Shown in pieces: positions 36,043-44,341 of a stretch of 64,000 nt of DNA. The notes beneath the pieces are model-generated. The model made no database searches, was not told the origin of the DNA, and worked only from the letters and a program-made list of their open reading frames with translations. The translations under genes and the position numbers were made by a program. This DNA comes from [Eubacterium] yurii (GTDB lineage: Bacteria > Bacillota > Clostridia > Peptostreptococcales > Filifactoraceae): assembly GCA_900167215.1 (NCBI GenBank), contig FUZS01000003.1:62001-126000 (forward strand). Direction: 5' to 3'. The stretch's first letter is position 1; every line of letters starts with the position of its first letter.

Positions 36043-37089
36043 ATGAAAAATATATTGGTTACAGGTGGGGCAGGTTTTATAGGCTCTAACTTTGTAAAGC
36101 TGATGATTGACATTCACGATTACAATATAATAAACTTAGATTTACTGACTTATGCAGGAAATCTTGAGAATTTGAAAGAAGTGGAGAATAGACCTAATTA
36201 CACATTTATCAAAGGTGATATATGTGATAAGAAACTTGTAAATGAAATATTTACAAAATATAGTATAGATACAGTAGTCAATTTTGCTGCAGAATCTCAT
36301 GTGGATAGAAGTATTGAAAATCCTGAGATATTCTTACTTACCAATATACTCGGTACACAAAATTTACTTGAGCAATCAAAAAAACATTGGAAGATAAAAT
36401 CTGATGACAAATACTCAAGAGAATATAAAGAGGGTGTTAAGTTTTTACAAGTATCTACTGATGAGGTATATGGAGCGCTTGGAAAAGAAGGTATGTTTAC
36501 TGAAGTTACACCTCTTAGTCCTAATTCACCTTATTCATCGTCAAAGGCAGGGGCAGATATGCTTGTAAGAGCTTATCATGAGACATTTGGCCTTCCTGTC
36601 AATATTACAAGATGTTCAAACAATTACGGACCTTATCAGTTCCCTGAAAAACTTATTCCACTTATGATAAATAACTGTGAAAATAATAAAAAACTACCTG
36701 TATATGGCGATGGTATGCAAGTAAGGGATTGGCTTCATGTAAAAGATCATTGTATAGCTATTGATACGGTTTTGCATAGAGGTAAGACAGGTCAAGTGTA
36801 TAATATCGGTGGAAATAATGAAAAGGCAAATATTGAAATAGTAAAACTGATTATTAAAACTCTTGGAAAATCTGAAGATTTGATAGAGTATGTGCAAGAT
36901 AGACCTGGACATGACAGAAGATATGCAATAGATAATACTAAGATAACAAGTGAGCTTGGATGGTCACCGTCTTACACATTTGAGCAAGGTATAGCTGAAA
37001 CCATAGATTGGTATATGAATAATAAGCAGTGGATGGAAAAAATTACTTCCGGGTCTTATGTGAAATACTATGAAAAAATGTATGGTTAA
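36043..37089 (+). CDS. rfbB: dTDP-glucose 4,6-dehydratase
   Basis: Second step of dTDP-L-rhamnose synthesis, acting on RfbA's product. It begins MKNILVTGGAGFIGSNFVKLM and has FAAESHVDRSIENPEIFL, FLQVSTDEVYGALG, SPNSPYSSSKAGADMLV (Tyr-x3-Lys) and RCSNNYGPYQFPEKLIPLMI, all hallmarks of RmlB. At 348 residues it is full length. Its own TATAAT-like box and AAGGGG ribosome site lie in the gap that also holds the TTCA repeat. It is the right-hand end of the polysaccharide island; a hairpin terminator follows. Confidence 0.96.
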   Translation: MKNILVTGGAGFIGSNFVKLMIDIHDYNIINLDLLTYAGNLENLKEVENRPNYTFIKGDICDKKLVNEIFTKYSIDTVVNFAAESHVDRSIENPEIFLLTNILGTQNLLEQSKKHWKIKSDDKYSREYKEGVKFLQVSTDEVYGALGKEGMFTEVTPLSPNSPYSSSKAGADMLVRAYHETFGLPVNITRCSNNYGPYQFPEKLIPLMINNCENNKKLPVYGDGMQVRDWLHVKDHCIAIDTVLHRGKTGQVYNIGGNNEKANIEIVKLIIKTLGKSEDLIEYVQDRPGHDRRYAIDNTKITSELGWSPSYTFEQGIAETIDWYMNNKQWMEKITSGSYVKYYEKMYG

Positions 37090-37123
37090 TATATGACAGA
37101 ATTAAATATGATTTACAAGTATG

Positions 37124-37172
37124 GCAATGCAGATATAAAGTAAATTTAATATATTTGCATTGCTATATTTTT
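37124..37172 (+). terminator. Terminator at the right end of the island
   Basis: GCAATGCA at 37124-37131 pairs with TGCATTGC at 37156-37163. An inner ATATA/TATAT stem extends it and a short T-run follows. It lies 35 bases past the rfbB stop. Confidence 0.6.
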
Positions 37173-37383
37173 GTCTAAAATCTTAGATTTTGCTAATACT
37201 TTTTCATAAACATTATAAATCCTATTTCTGAGCTATTTTATACTTTACAAATACTTGAATTGTAATTATAATAAGAATATATTATAAGATTGTATTTTTT
37301 ATTTATAGCAAGTTGATTTTAAATAAATAATTTTTCAAATATTTTTAGAATAATTTAAAGTATAGTGCTTCAAGGAGATGTAA

Positions 37384-38295
37384 ATGTCACCTAAAAATAT
37401 TAATTTTAAGATAAGAGACAGTTTATTTATAGACTTATTCTCAGATAAAAACAGATTAATAGAGCTTTACAAATCATTAGTAGATGATGAAAGTAAAATA
37501 AGCACAGAAGATATAGAGATAATAACCTTAGAAAATATAATCACAACAGGAGTATATAATGACCTTGGTTTTAGGGTAAAAGATGAGATAATAATACTTA
37601 TGGAAGCACAGAGTGTCTATACTGAAAATATTGTAATAAGAGTCTTATTTTATCTATCAGATACACTCAAAGATTATATAGAACAAAACAGCCCTAATAA
37701 AAACCTTGTAGAACTATATAGCACGAAGAAAAGAATAATACCTAAGATAAAACTTTTTACAGTATATACAGGAGACAAAACCATGGAAGACCACGACCTA
37801 TATCTTAAAGACCTAATGGTTGAAAATGACATAGTATCAGACATAGACATGAAGGTAAGGGTAATCTGTACAGGGAATAAAAACAATATCTTGGGACAGT
37901 ATATACTATTTACACAGATATTTTCAAGACAAAAGAATGAATGTAATAATATAGATGAAGCGATAAAAAATACAATTAAAATATGTATGGATGAAGAGAT
38001 ACTAAAAGAATACTTAGCAATAAGAAAGACGGAGGTGCAAGACATGGTAAATGAATATATGAAACAAGAAACAGCATTTAAGATATTTATGGATGACCAA
38101 AGACAGACCGGACTAAGAGAAGGAAGAGAAGAAGGAATAAAAGAAGGAGAAAAAAAAGGAAGAGAAGAAGGGAAGATAGATACATTAATTAATTTTTTTA
38201 AAAATGGAGCAGGCTTAGATTTAATAAGTAAGGCTGTAGGTATGAGTATAGAAGAAGTAAGGAGCATATTAATTGGCAGAGGTTTTGAGGTATAA
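37384..38295 (+). CDS. Rpn family recombination-promoting nuclease / PD-(D/E)XK transposase-like protein
   Basis: A 303-residue protein of the Rpn/PDDEXK family, once called transposase_31-like. Members are DNA endonucleases that promote RecA-independent recombination and are often mobile. The nuclease core is visible as YNDLGFRVKDEIIILMEAQS (Asp then Glu-x-Gln) near residues 58-80, followed by IVIRVLFYLSD. The C-terminus has the repetitive charged segment GREEGIKEGEKKGREEGK common in this family, then a small helical end. AAGGAG precedes the ATG. It stands alone between two hairpins at the edge of the island and may have taken part in its assembly. Confidence 0.85.
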   Translation: MSPKNINFKIRDSLFIDLFSDKNRLIELYKSLVDDESKISTEDIEIITLENIITTGVYNDLGFRVKDEIIILMEAQSVYTENIVIRVLFYLSDTLKDYIEQNSPNKNLVELYSTKKRIIPKIKLFTVYTGDKTMEDHDLYLKDLMVENDIVSDIDMKVRVICTGNKNNILGQYILFTQIFSRQKNECNNIDEAIKNTIKICMDEEILKEYLAIRKTEVQDMVNEYMKQETAFKIFMDDQRQTGLREGREEGIKEGEKKGREEGKIDTLINFFKNGAGLDLISKAVGMSIEEVRSILIGRGFEV

Positions 38296-38312
38296 AGATT
38301 AAATACACTGAT

Positions 38313-38356
38313 TATAAAGCTCTTTGGTTGTAGATTTTCAACTTAAGAGCTTTATA
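38313..38356. terminator. Strong inverted repeat after the rpn gene
   Basis: TATAAAGCTCTT at 38313-38324 and AAGAGCTTTATA at 38345-38356 are a perfect 12-base inverted repeat, with an inner GTTG/CAAC pair. It begins 18 bases after the rpn stop. There is no long T-run, so it is a poor intrinsic terminator; it could also be an element end. Confidence 0.5.
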
Positions 38357-38589
38357 TACTGAAAATGAGAATTGTATCAATTGTTGATAATCTTTATCTT
38401 GAATTTAATAATCAAGTATACAAATTTTTCTTAATTTTGATATATAAATATTTTAGTTGTTTTTAATGGAACACTATACAAGCAATTTTGATACTATTAT
38501 AAAAAAATTACATGACAATTAAAAAATTTAGCTATAAATCATAAAAATATTTTAATATACATAATATTTTTAAATAAGGAGGCTTATCT

Positions 38590-39390
38590 ATGGCAAAGGT
38601 AATTACATTTATAAATATGAAAGGTGGGGTTGGTAAAACTACACTTGCGGTAAATTGTGCCTATACTTTGTCAAAAGTAGAAAATAAAAGAGTACTGTTG
38701 ATTGATATGGATCCACAGATGAATGCTACTCAATATTCTTTGACATCAGAGCAAGTTAACAAGATAATAGAAAATAGGACATTATCTTCGTATAAGTTTT
38801 TGTCTACAGAATATAAGGTAAATCCAAATGAAGATTTTGATTTTATATTCAAATCAGCAAATTCTTTTGATATTATACCATCCAGCTTATATATTATGAA
38901 CTTAAATCTTATGTCAAACCCTTGTAAACTAAATCAGTTTATCAAAGAGCATTTATCTGATAAGTATGATGTTATAATAATAGATTGTCCTCCAACTATT
39001 TCAGAATATACGAAGATATCTCTACTTGCTTCGGATATGTATCTTGTTCCAATTAAGGCTGATCCTTTATCAATGTTTGGACTTCCTATACTAAATAATT
39101 ATGTAAATGAAATAATAAAAAAAGATTTTGGTCATGATATTAAATTTTTAGGTATAGTATTAAATATGGTAATACCAAATAGGTTATTGTATAAAAGAAA
39201 TAAGGAAATCATAAGAGAAGAATGGCCGGCAAAATTATTTTTAAATGAACTTAGACAGTATGAAGAAATAACTAAGGCAATAGAAAATGAGGATCCGGAA
39301 CAAAGATATATATTAAACTTAAACAATGATGATATTGTTCAGCAGATGAAGAATATAACAAGACAATTATGTCAAAAAGGAGAGTTATAA
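38590..39390 (+). CDS. ParA/MinD-like partition ATPase without ParB
   Basis: A 266-residue deviant-Walker ATPase. The Walker A' motif is INMKGGVGKTTLAVN at residues 8-22 (Lys11 and Lys16), the A' switch LLIDMDPQMNATQ and Walker B DVIIIDCPPTIS. These ATPases position DNA or protein cargo by cycling on and off the nucleoid or membrane. No ParB gene is adjacent and I saw no parS palindrome. Instead an unknown gene overlaps its stop by one base, and a glycosyltransferase follows. AAGGAGG precedes the ATG. Cargo unknown. Confidence 0.88.
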   Translation: MAKVITFINMKGGVGKTTLAVNCAYTLSKVENKRVLLIDMDPQMNATQYSLTSEQVNKIIENRTLSSYKFLSTEYKVNPNEDFDFIFKSANSFDIIPSSLYIMNLNLMSNPCKLNQFIKEHLSDKYDVIIIDCPPTISEYTKISLLASDMYLVPIKADPLSMFGLPILNNYVNEIIKKDFGHDIKFLGIVLNMVIPNRLLYKRNKEIIREEWPAKLFLNELRQYEEITKAIENEDPEQRYILNLNNDDIVQQMKNITRQLCQKGEL

Positions 39391-39908
39391 TGGATAGTTC
39401 TACTAAAGAAACACTATACTCTTTACTCAACCTTATAGATTATCTCGAAAGTGTAAATTTTATTTCAGTGGATGTAAATAAAGTAAATCAAATAAGAGAG
39501 TCTATATTTTCTATTATAAATTCAAATGACAATGAAAAAAGTATAAGCTCAGAAAAAGAGTATAAATATGATTTTACCAAACTTATAGTAGATTTTTTTA
39601 CAAGTAAAAAATTATTTAAAACCAAAGAGGAGATAGTTAATTATTTGGAAAATAATTTTAAAATAAAAAATGCTAAAAAGTGGGAGAAAAAAACTGTTAA
39701 TGATATAATAGGAAATGTAGTTGTCTTTATTTCGTCACAAGACGATGGATATTTTAATTATATAGTAAATGAAATGAATGAGAAAATAAGAAATTTAGAT
39801 ATTTCAAGCAAAAATAAAAAGTCAAAAAGTTCAAATAAAAATACATTTTTAAATACATGGTTTAATTATTTTGAAAAATTTAGAGAAGATACAAATGACA
39901 ATAAATGA
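39390..39908 (+). CDS. Uncharacterised protein paired with the ParA-like ATPase
   Basis: I do not recognise this 172-residue protein. It is Lys/Asn/Ser-rich and predicted mostly helical: an N-terminal helical part (TLYSLLNLIDYLESV), a Ser/Glu-rich linker near 50-60, a central helical domain (about 62-135), and a Lys/Ser-rich, probably disordered stretch (about 140-152) before a short aromatic tail WFNYFEKF. No membrane helix or signal peptide. I start at ATG 39390 because AAAGGAG lies seven bases before it; an in-frame ATG at 39369 is inside parA. Its one-base overlap with parA suggests it is the ATPase's partner or cargo adaptor; this is inference. Confidence 0.7.
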   Translation: MDSSTKETLYSLLNLIDYLESVNFISVDVNKVNQIRESIFSIINSNDNEKSISSEKEYKYDFTKLIVDFFTSKKLFKTKEEIVNYLENNFKIKNAKKWEKKTVNDIIGNVVVFISSQDDGYFNYIVNEMNEKIRNLDISSKNKKSKSSNKNTFLNTWFNYFEKFREDTNDNK

Positions 39909-39935
39909 TAGATTATATATCTTTAGGATAGTTTT

Positions 39936-41033
39936 ATGAAAAAAATACTATATGCTGCATCAAGAATGTCACATATAACTAACTTTCATCTGCCGTACAT
40001 CTATTATTTCAAATTTAACGGTGATGAAGTCCATGTGTTAACACAAGGTAGTGGCGACTTGGATGTTGATAAGATTTATGATATAGATTTTGAAAAGAAA
40101 GTTATGTCATTTAAAAACATAAGGACAATTTGGAAAATCAAGTATATTTTAGAAGAAGAAAAGTATGATTTAATTATTACAAATACTACTTTATGTAGTT
40201 TTTTAATAAGAATTGCCAAACAAATTTCCAAAGTAAAAAATCATGGAAAACTCGTAAATATTGTACATGGATATCTTTTTTCAAATAATACAAGCTTTTT
40301 AAAAAAGGATATGTATATCTTTCTTGAGAAGATATGCAAAAAATCTACAGACAGACTCTTGACTATGAATAAAGAAGATTACGAACTTGCTGTAAAATAT
40401 AGGCTTTGTAATTATGATATAGCAAATATAAACGGAATTGGATTACCAAAAGTACCAACTTTTCAACAAGAAATTCGTTCTTCACTTCGTTCTTTTTATT
40501 CTGTAGATGGTGATGAAACACTTTTCACCTATATTGCTGAGCTTTCAAAGAGGAAGAATCAGATTTTTCTAATTGAAAATATAGAACAGATATCAAAAGT
40601 CTTCCCAAAGTTTAAACTTATTTTGGCAGGAAATGGTGATTTATATGACTTTTATAAATCAGAGATAGAAAGACTGAAAATCTCTGATAAGATAATATTG
40701 GCAGGTCATGTTAATAATGCGAAAGAGCTGATATACTCTTCTGATATTATAATATCCTCAAGTAAGAGTGAGGGGCTTCCTTTTAATATAATGGAGGCAA
40801 TGAGCATAGGTATACCGGTAATAGCATCAAGGATAAAAGGTCATATTGACCTTATAACAGATGGATATAACGGATATTTATTTGATTTGAATAAAGACAG
40901 CTTTGCAAGCAAGTTGAAGAGTTTAAAAGAAAATATGAATATTAAAAATTTAATAAATAATGAACAATCCAGCATTATAAAATTTATGCTTGAAAGTGTA
41001 TTTGATGAAAATATAAAACTCATAGATATATAA
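39936..41033 (+). CDS. GT4 family glycosyltransferase
   Basis: A 365-residue GT-B enzyme resembling EpsD/CapM-type polysaccharide glycosyltransferases. N-terminal domain: KKILYAASRMSHITNFH and VNIVHGYLFS. C-terminal donor domain: FTYIAELSKRKNQIFLIEN, LILAGNGDLYDFY, IILAGHVNNAKELIYSSD and SKSEGLPFNIMEAMSIGIPVI, which has the Glu-x7-Glu motif. Donor and acceptor are unknown. It is separated from the main island by the rpn and parA genes but may still act on the same polymer. Confidence 0.88.
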   Translation: MKKILYAASRMSHITNFHLPYIYYFKFNGDEVHVLTQGSGDLDVDKIYDIDFEKKVMSFKNIRTIWKIKYILEEEKYDLIITNTTLCSFLIRIAKQISKVKNHGKLVNIVHGYLFSNNTSFLKKDMYIFLEKICKKSTDRLLTMNKEDYELAVKYRLCNYDIANINGIGLPKVPTFQQEIRSSLRSFYSVDGDETLFTYIAELSKRKNQIFLIENIEQISKVFPKFKLILAGNGDLYDFYKSEIERLKISDKIILAGHVNNAKELIYSSDIIISSSKSEGLPFNIMEAMSIGIPVIASRIKGHIDLITDGYNGYLFDLNKDSFASKLKSLKENMNIKNLINNEQSSIIKFMLESVFDENIKLIDI

Positions 41034-41144
41034 ATATTATTTATTAGACTTTATTGATAAATTGTATTAAATATATTATGTAAGAATCAAAAATTTGTAC
41101 TATAAACAAGATGAAATTACATGATTTTTTGCTTTGATAACAGT

Positions 41145-41184
41145 ATTATCTATTTATATTATAGATAATGTTAACAATTTTTTT
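41145..41184 (+). terminator. Terminator after the GT4 gene
   Basis: ATTATCTAT at 41145-41153 pairs perfectly with ATAGATAAT at 41161-41169. GTTAACAA and a run of seven T follow. It lies about 110 bases after the stop. Confidence 0.5.
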
Positions 41185-41310
41185 AAATAAATATATATGA
41201 TTTACAGCTCTATTATAAACGCACTGAAGATATGTTATTAATTGTTTTATTAGATTTTAGCATAAGTTTTTAAGATTACTAATATTGTCTAAAAGTATGT
41301 AGGTGGATGT

Positions 41311-41979
41311 ATGGGGATTTTATTTCCTGAAAATATATACTGTATCAGTTGTGATGAACCTATTAGCGATTCCAACAACTTGTCTCTTTGTAAGAACTGT
41401 TATGATAATATAGAGTTTTTGTGTGATAAAAACACTGTTTTTGATAAAGAGGTAATGGACTTGTTAAAAAATGACTATATAAGTGGAGTTCACATTACCA
41501 CAATATATAATGATATAATGAAAAATATGATACATGGAATTAAATATTCCAACAAGACCTATCTTGCAAAGTATTTTGCATTTATGATGTGTGAACTGAT
41601 AGAAAAAAAGTCATTAAATTTTGACTATATCACTTTTGTACCAATACATAAGAAGAGGCTTATGGAGCGAGGATATAATCAGGTAGAACTTATAGTTGAA
41701 CATATGGGCAGATGGCTCAATAAAACTGTTATAAAAACAGCTAACAGGGTAAAAAGTACGAGAAGCATGTATGAGCTTAGTATGCAGCAAAGACATGAAG
41801 AAATGAAAGATGCTTTTAAATCGCAGACTTTTGACTATTTGAAAGCTAAAAGTCTTCTACTTGTAGATGATATACTTACGACGGGTGCTACTGTAAAGAG
41901 CTTATGCAAGGCAATAAATCAGTCTAACAAAGAAGTGACCATACAGATATTATTTTTATCAAGAGCTTCATTGAAATAG
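41311..41979 (+). CDS. comF: ComF family phosphoribosyltransferase-like protein
   Basis: A 222-residue protein of the ComF/GntX family, needed for DNA uptake in transformable Firmicutes. A zinc-finger-like start holds CISCDEP and LCKNC (about residues 10-34). The phosphoribosyltransferase domain follows, with FVPIHKKRLMERGYNQVE and the PRPP-binding loop LLLVDDILTTGATV near 183-196. The exact reaction of ComF is not settled. No other competence gene is adjacent. GTAGGTGG precedes the ATG. Confidence 0.9.
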   Translation: MGILFPENIYCISCDEPISDSNNLSLCKNCYDNIEFLCDKNTVFDKEVMDLLKNDYISGVHITTIYNDIMKNMIHGIKYSNKTYLAKYFAFMMCELIEKKSLNFDYITFVPIHKKRLMERGYNQVELIVEHMGRWLNKTVIKTANRVKSTRSMYELSMQQRHEEMKDAFKSQTFDYLKAKSLLLVDDILTTGATVKSLCKAINQSNKEVTIQILFLSRASLK

Positions 41980-42035
41980 CAGAAATTTTATAAAAATATA
42001 ATTTTGATTTTAAATATGTTTTAGCATTAAATATT

Positions 42036-42066
42036 AAATAAGTGTTTTTTTATAATACTTATTTTT
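42036..42066 (+). terminator. Terminator between comF and the parvulin gene
   Basis: AAATAAGT at 42036-42043 pairs with ACTTATTT at 42057-42064, followed by further T. AT-rich and of moderate strength. Confidence 0.45.
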
Positions 42067-42099
42067 ATATTGAAATTTAAAATAAATTAGGAGAATTTA

Positions 42100-42837
42100 A
42101 TGGAAAATAAGATTTTAGCAACTATAGGTGATGTAAAAATCACTGAAAAAGATTTGGATTATATGAAGAAAAATATGGATAGAAGGGTACTTTCTCAGTT
42201 TTCAGGAGAACAGGGAGAATACTATCTTTTACAGGAATTAATAAATCAAAAGCTTATGGCAATTGATGCAAAAGCTTCGGATTTGCTTGATAATGAAGAA
42301 TTTAAATACGAATTTGAATCAATGAAGGATAATTTCATATCTCAATATGTTATAAAGACTGTACTTAATTCTGTTACTGTTAGCGATGAGGAAGTAAGAG
42401 AATTTTTTGAGACTAATAAAAATGCCTTTGGAGAAAATGAAACAGTAAGTGCCAGCCATATTTTGGTTGGAGATTTGTCAAAAGCTGAAGCTTTATATGA
42501 GAAAATTCAAAATGGTGAAGATTTTGCTACTTTGGCAAAGGAGAACTCAACTTGCCCATCATCAGCTAACGGTGGTGACCTTGGATATTTTGGCAGGGGA
42601 CAGATGGTGAAAGAATTTGAAGATATGGCATTTTCTCTTGAAGTAGGAGATGTTTCAAAACCTGTTAAAACGCAATTTGGCTATCATTTAATACTTTTAA
42701 ATGATAAGAAAGCTGATAAGCCTAAGAGTTTTGAGGATGTTAAGGATGAACTTAAAAAAAGTCTTTTTGCCAAAAAACAACAGGAAGCTTATGTTGCAAA
42801 AATAAATAATTTAAGGGATAAATATGGCGTAAAATAG
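42100..42837 (+). CDS. Cytoplasmic parvulin-type peptidyl-prolyl cis-trans isomerase
   Basis: A 245-residue protein with an N-terminal SurA/trigger-factor-like helical part (ILATIGDVKITEKDLDYM) and a C-terminal parvulin domain (about 112-215). That domain shows VSASHILVGDLSKAE, NGGDLGYFGRGQMVKEFED and VKTQFGYHLILL. There is no signal peptide or lipobox, unlike PrsA, so it probably acts on cytoplasmic proteins. Similar signal-less proteins are common in anaerobic Firmicutes. AGGAG precedes the ATG, and a clear terminator follows, so it is likely monocistronic. Confidence 0.9.
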   Translation: MENKILATIGDVKITEKDLDYMKKNMDRRVLSQFSGEQGEYYLLQELINQKLMAIDAKASDLLDNEEFKYEFESMKDNFISQYVIKTVLNSVTVSDEEVREFFETNKNAFGENETVSASHILVGDLSKAEALYEKIQNGEDFATLAKENSTCPSSANGGDLGYFGRGQMVKEFEDMAFSLEVGDVSKPVKTQFGYHLILLNDKKADKPKSFEDVKDELKKSLFAKKQQEAYVAKINNLRDKYGVK

Positions 42838-42857
42838 CAATGAACGTTATGAAATAA

Positions 42858-42888
42858 GGTAGTGAAGATTTTTCACTATCTTTTTTTA
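42858..42888 (+). terminator. Terminator after the parvulin gene
   Basis: GGTAGTGAA at 42858-42866 pairs with TTCACTATC at 42872-42880 with one G-T pair; seven or more T follow. Confidence 0.8.
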
Positions 42889-42917
42889 TTGATTTTTAGT
42901 GATTTATGTTGTATTAT
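42889..42917 (+). promoter_or_regulatory. Candidate promoter of trkA-trkH
   Basis: TTGATT at 42889-42894, a 17-base spacer and TATTAT at 42912-42917, right after the parvulin terminator and about 45 bases before the trkA start. Confidence 0.5.
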
Positions 42918-42962
42918 ATGTTGAGTATTTTTGAATTTTTCTATTCATTGAAAGGTAATAAA

Positions 42963-44318
42963 ATGAATATAATAATAATAGGTGGTGGAAAAGTAGGGGA
43001 AACTCTATGTAGAGAGATTTCTTGCGAAGCAAGTTGCGATGTAACTTTAATTGAAAAAAACGAGAAAGTATTGGAAAAAATGCAATCCAAATTTGATATT
43101 CAAGGTATAGCGGGCTCAGGTACAAGAGTAGATATACTAAGAGAAGCAGGAGTTGAAAATTGTGATTTTTTCATTGCTGTATCTCAAAAAGACGAAACAA
43201 ATATAATATCTTGTATAATGGCAAAAAAATTAGGTGCAAAATACACTATAGCCAGAGTAAGAGAAAGAGAATATTCCTCTCATATTGATTTTGTTAAAGA
43301 ATCACTTGGAATTTCTAAGATAATAAATCCTGACCTTGAAGCATCATATGATATTTATAGGATGATGAAATATGTACATGCCACCAGTGTAGAAGTTTTT
43401 ATGGATAATAAGGTAAGCATGGTAGGTATTGTAATAAATGAACATTCTAAGATAACAAATATGTATCTCAAAGACTTCAGAAAGATGTTTGATGTAATTG
43501 TATGTATTATCCAAAGGGATATTGATGTATTTATTCCTACAGGTGATAGTCAAATACTTGACGGAGATATCATATATGTGACAGGAAGTTCAAGTAATAT
43601 GCAAAAGTTCTATGCTCAAGTAGGATATACCGGAGAAAAGGCAATAAAATCAGCTCTCATAGTTGGTGGAGGAAAGTTGTCTTCCTATCTTTTGCCACTT
43701 TTAAAAAGGATGAATATAGATATAAAGGTGATAGAGATTGATTATGAGAGAGCTAAAGAACTAAGTGAACAGTATAGTGATGTGTCAGTAATATGTGGGG
43801 ATGGGACTGATCAAGATTTTTTGGATGAGATGATGATTGAAAATCAAGATTGTTGTATATCTCTTACAGGCATTGATGAAGAAAATGCACTTATATCTAT
43901 GTTTGCAGCACAAAGAGGCGTGAAAAAAACCATAACTAAGATTAATAGATTGGCAATACTTAGAGTAATAAGATCTGAACAATTAAAATCCATAATAACT
44001 CCTAAGAGAATAATTGCTGATGCAATACTAAGATCTATACGTTCAATAACAAATGCACAAGGTTCAAATGTTGAACAACTATATACTCTTGCCGGTGATG
44101 AAGTTCAAGCGTTACAATTTAAGGCACATCAAACATCAAGGTTGATAGGTAAATCGTTGGAAGAAATAAGGTTGAAAAATAATACAATAATTGCTGTTAT
44201 TTCAAGAGATAAATCTTTATTTTTCCCTACAGGAAAAGATGCAATTATGGAGGGAGATAAGGTGCTTGTAGTAACAAAACATATAGATTTTTCAGATATG
44301 GATGATATATTAGAGTAA
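42963..44318 (+). CDS. trkA: Trk system potassium uptake regulatory subunit TrkA
   Basis: Peripheral NAD-binding subunit that gates the TrkH channel. It has two tandem RCK units: the first begins NIIIIGGGKVGETLCREI, the second SALIVGGGKLSSYLLPLL near residue 230, each followed by an RCK-C part (IPTGDSQILDGD and FPTGKDAIMEGDKVLV). At 451 residues from ATG 42963 it matches full-length TrkA; AAAGG precedes this ATG, while an in-frame ATG at 42906 has no site. RCK-C domains of related proteins bind c-di-AMP, so GdpP in this window could affect it; that is inference. Confidence 0.93.
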   Translation: MNIIIIGGGKVGETLCREISCEASCDVTLIEKNEKVLEKMQSKFDIQGIAGSGTRVDILREAGVENCDFFIAVSQKDETNIISCIMAKKLGAKYTIARVREREYSSHIDFVKESLGISKIINPDLEASYDIYRMMKYVHATSVEVFMDNKVSMVGIVINEHSKITNMYLKDFRKMFDVIVCIIQRDIDVFIPTGDSQILDGDIIYVTGSSSNMQKFYAQVGYTGEKAIKSALIVGGGKLSSYLLPLLKRMNIDIKVIEIDYERAKELSEQYSDVSVICGDGTDQDFLDEMMIENQDCCISLTGIDEENALISMFAAQRGVKKTITKINRLAILRVIRSEQLKSIITPKRIIADAILRSIRSITNAQGSNVEQLYTLAGDEVQALQFKAHQTSRLIGKSLEEIRLKNNTIIAVISRDKSLFFPTGKDAIMEGDKVLVVTKHIDFSDMDDILE

Positions 44319-44341
44319 GATTGATTTTGTAGAGGAAGTTT

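Noticed and set aside
37674-38267. 197-residue open frame on the minus strand across the rpn gene
   Set aside because: Ser/Pro/Phe-rich shadow of the plus-strand frame, which has family motifs and a good ribosome site.
38296-38589. parS-like site near the ParA gene
   Set aside because: No TGTTTCACGTGAAACA-like palindrome seen; the inverted repeat at 38313-38356 has an unrelated sequence and fits a hairpin after rpn.
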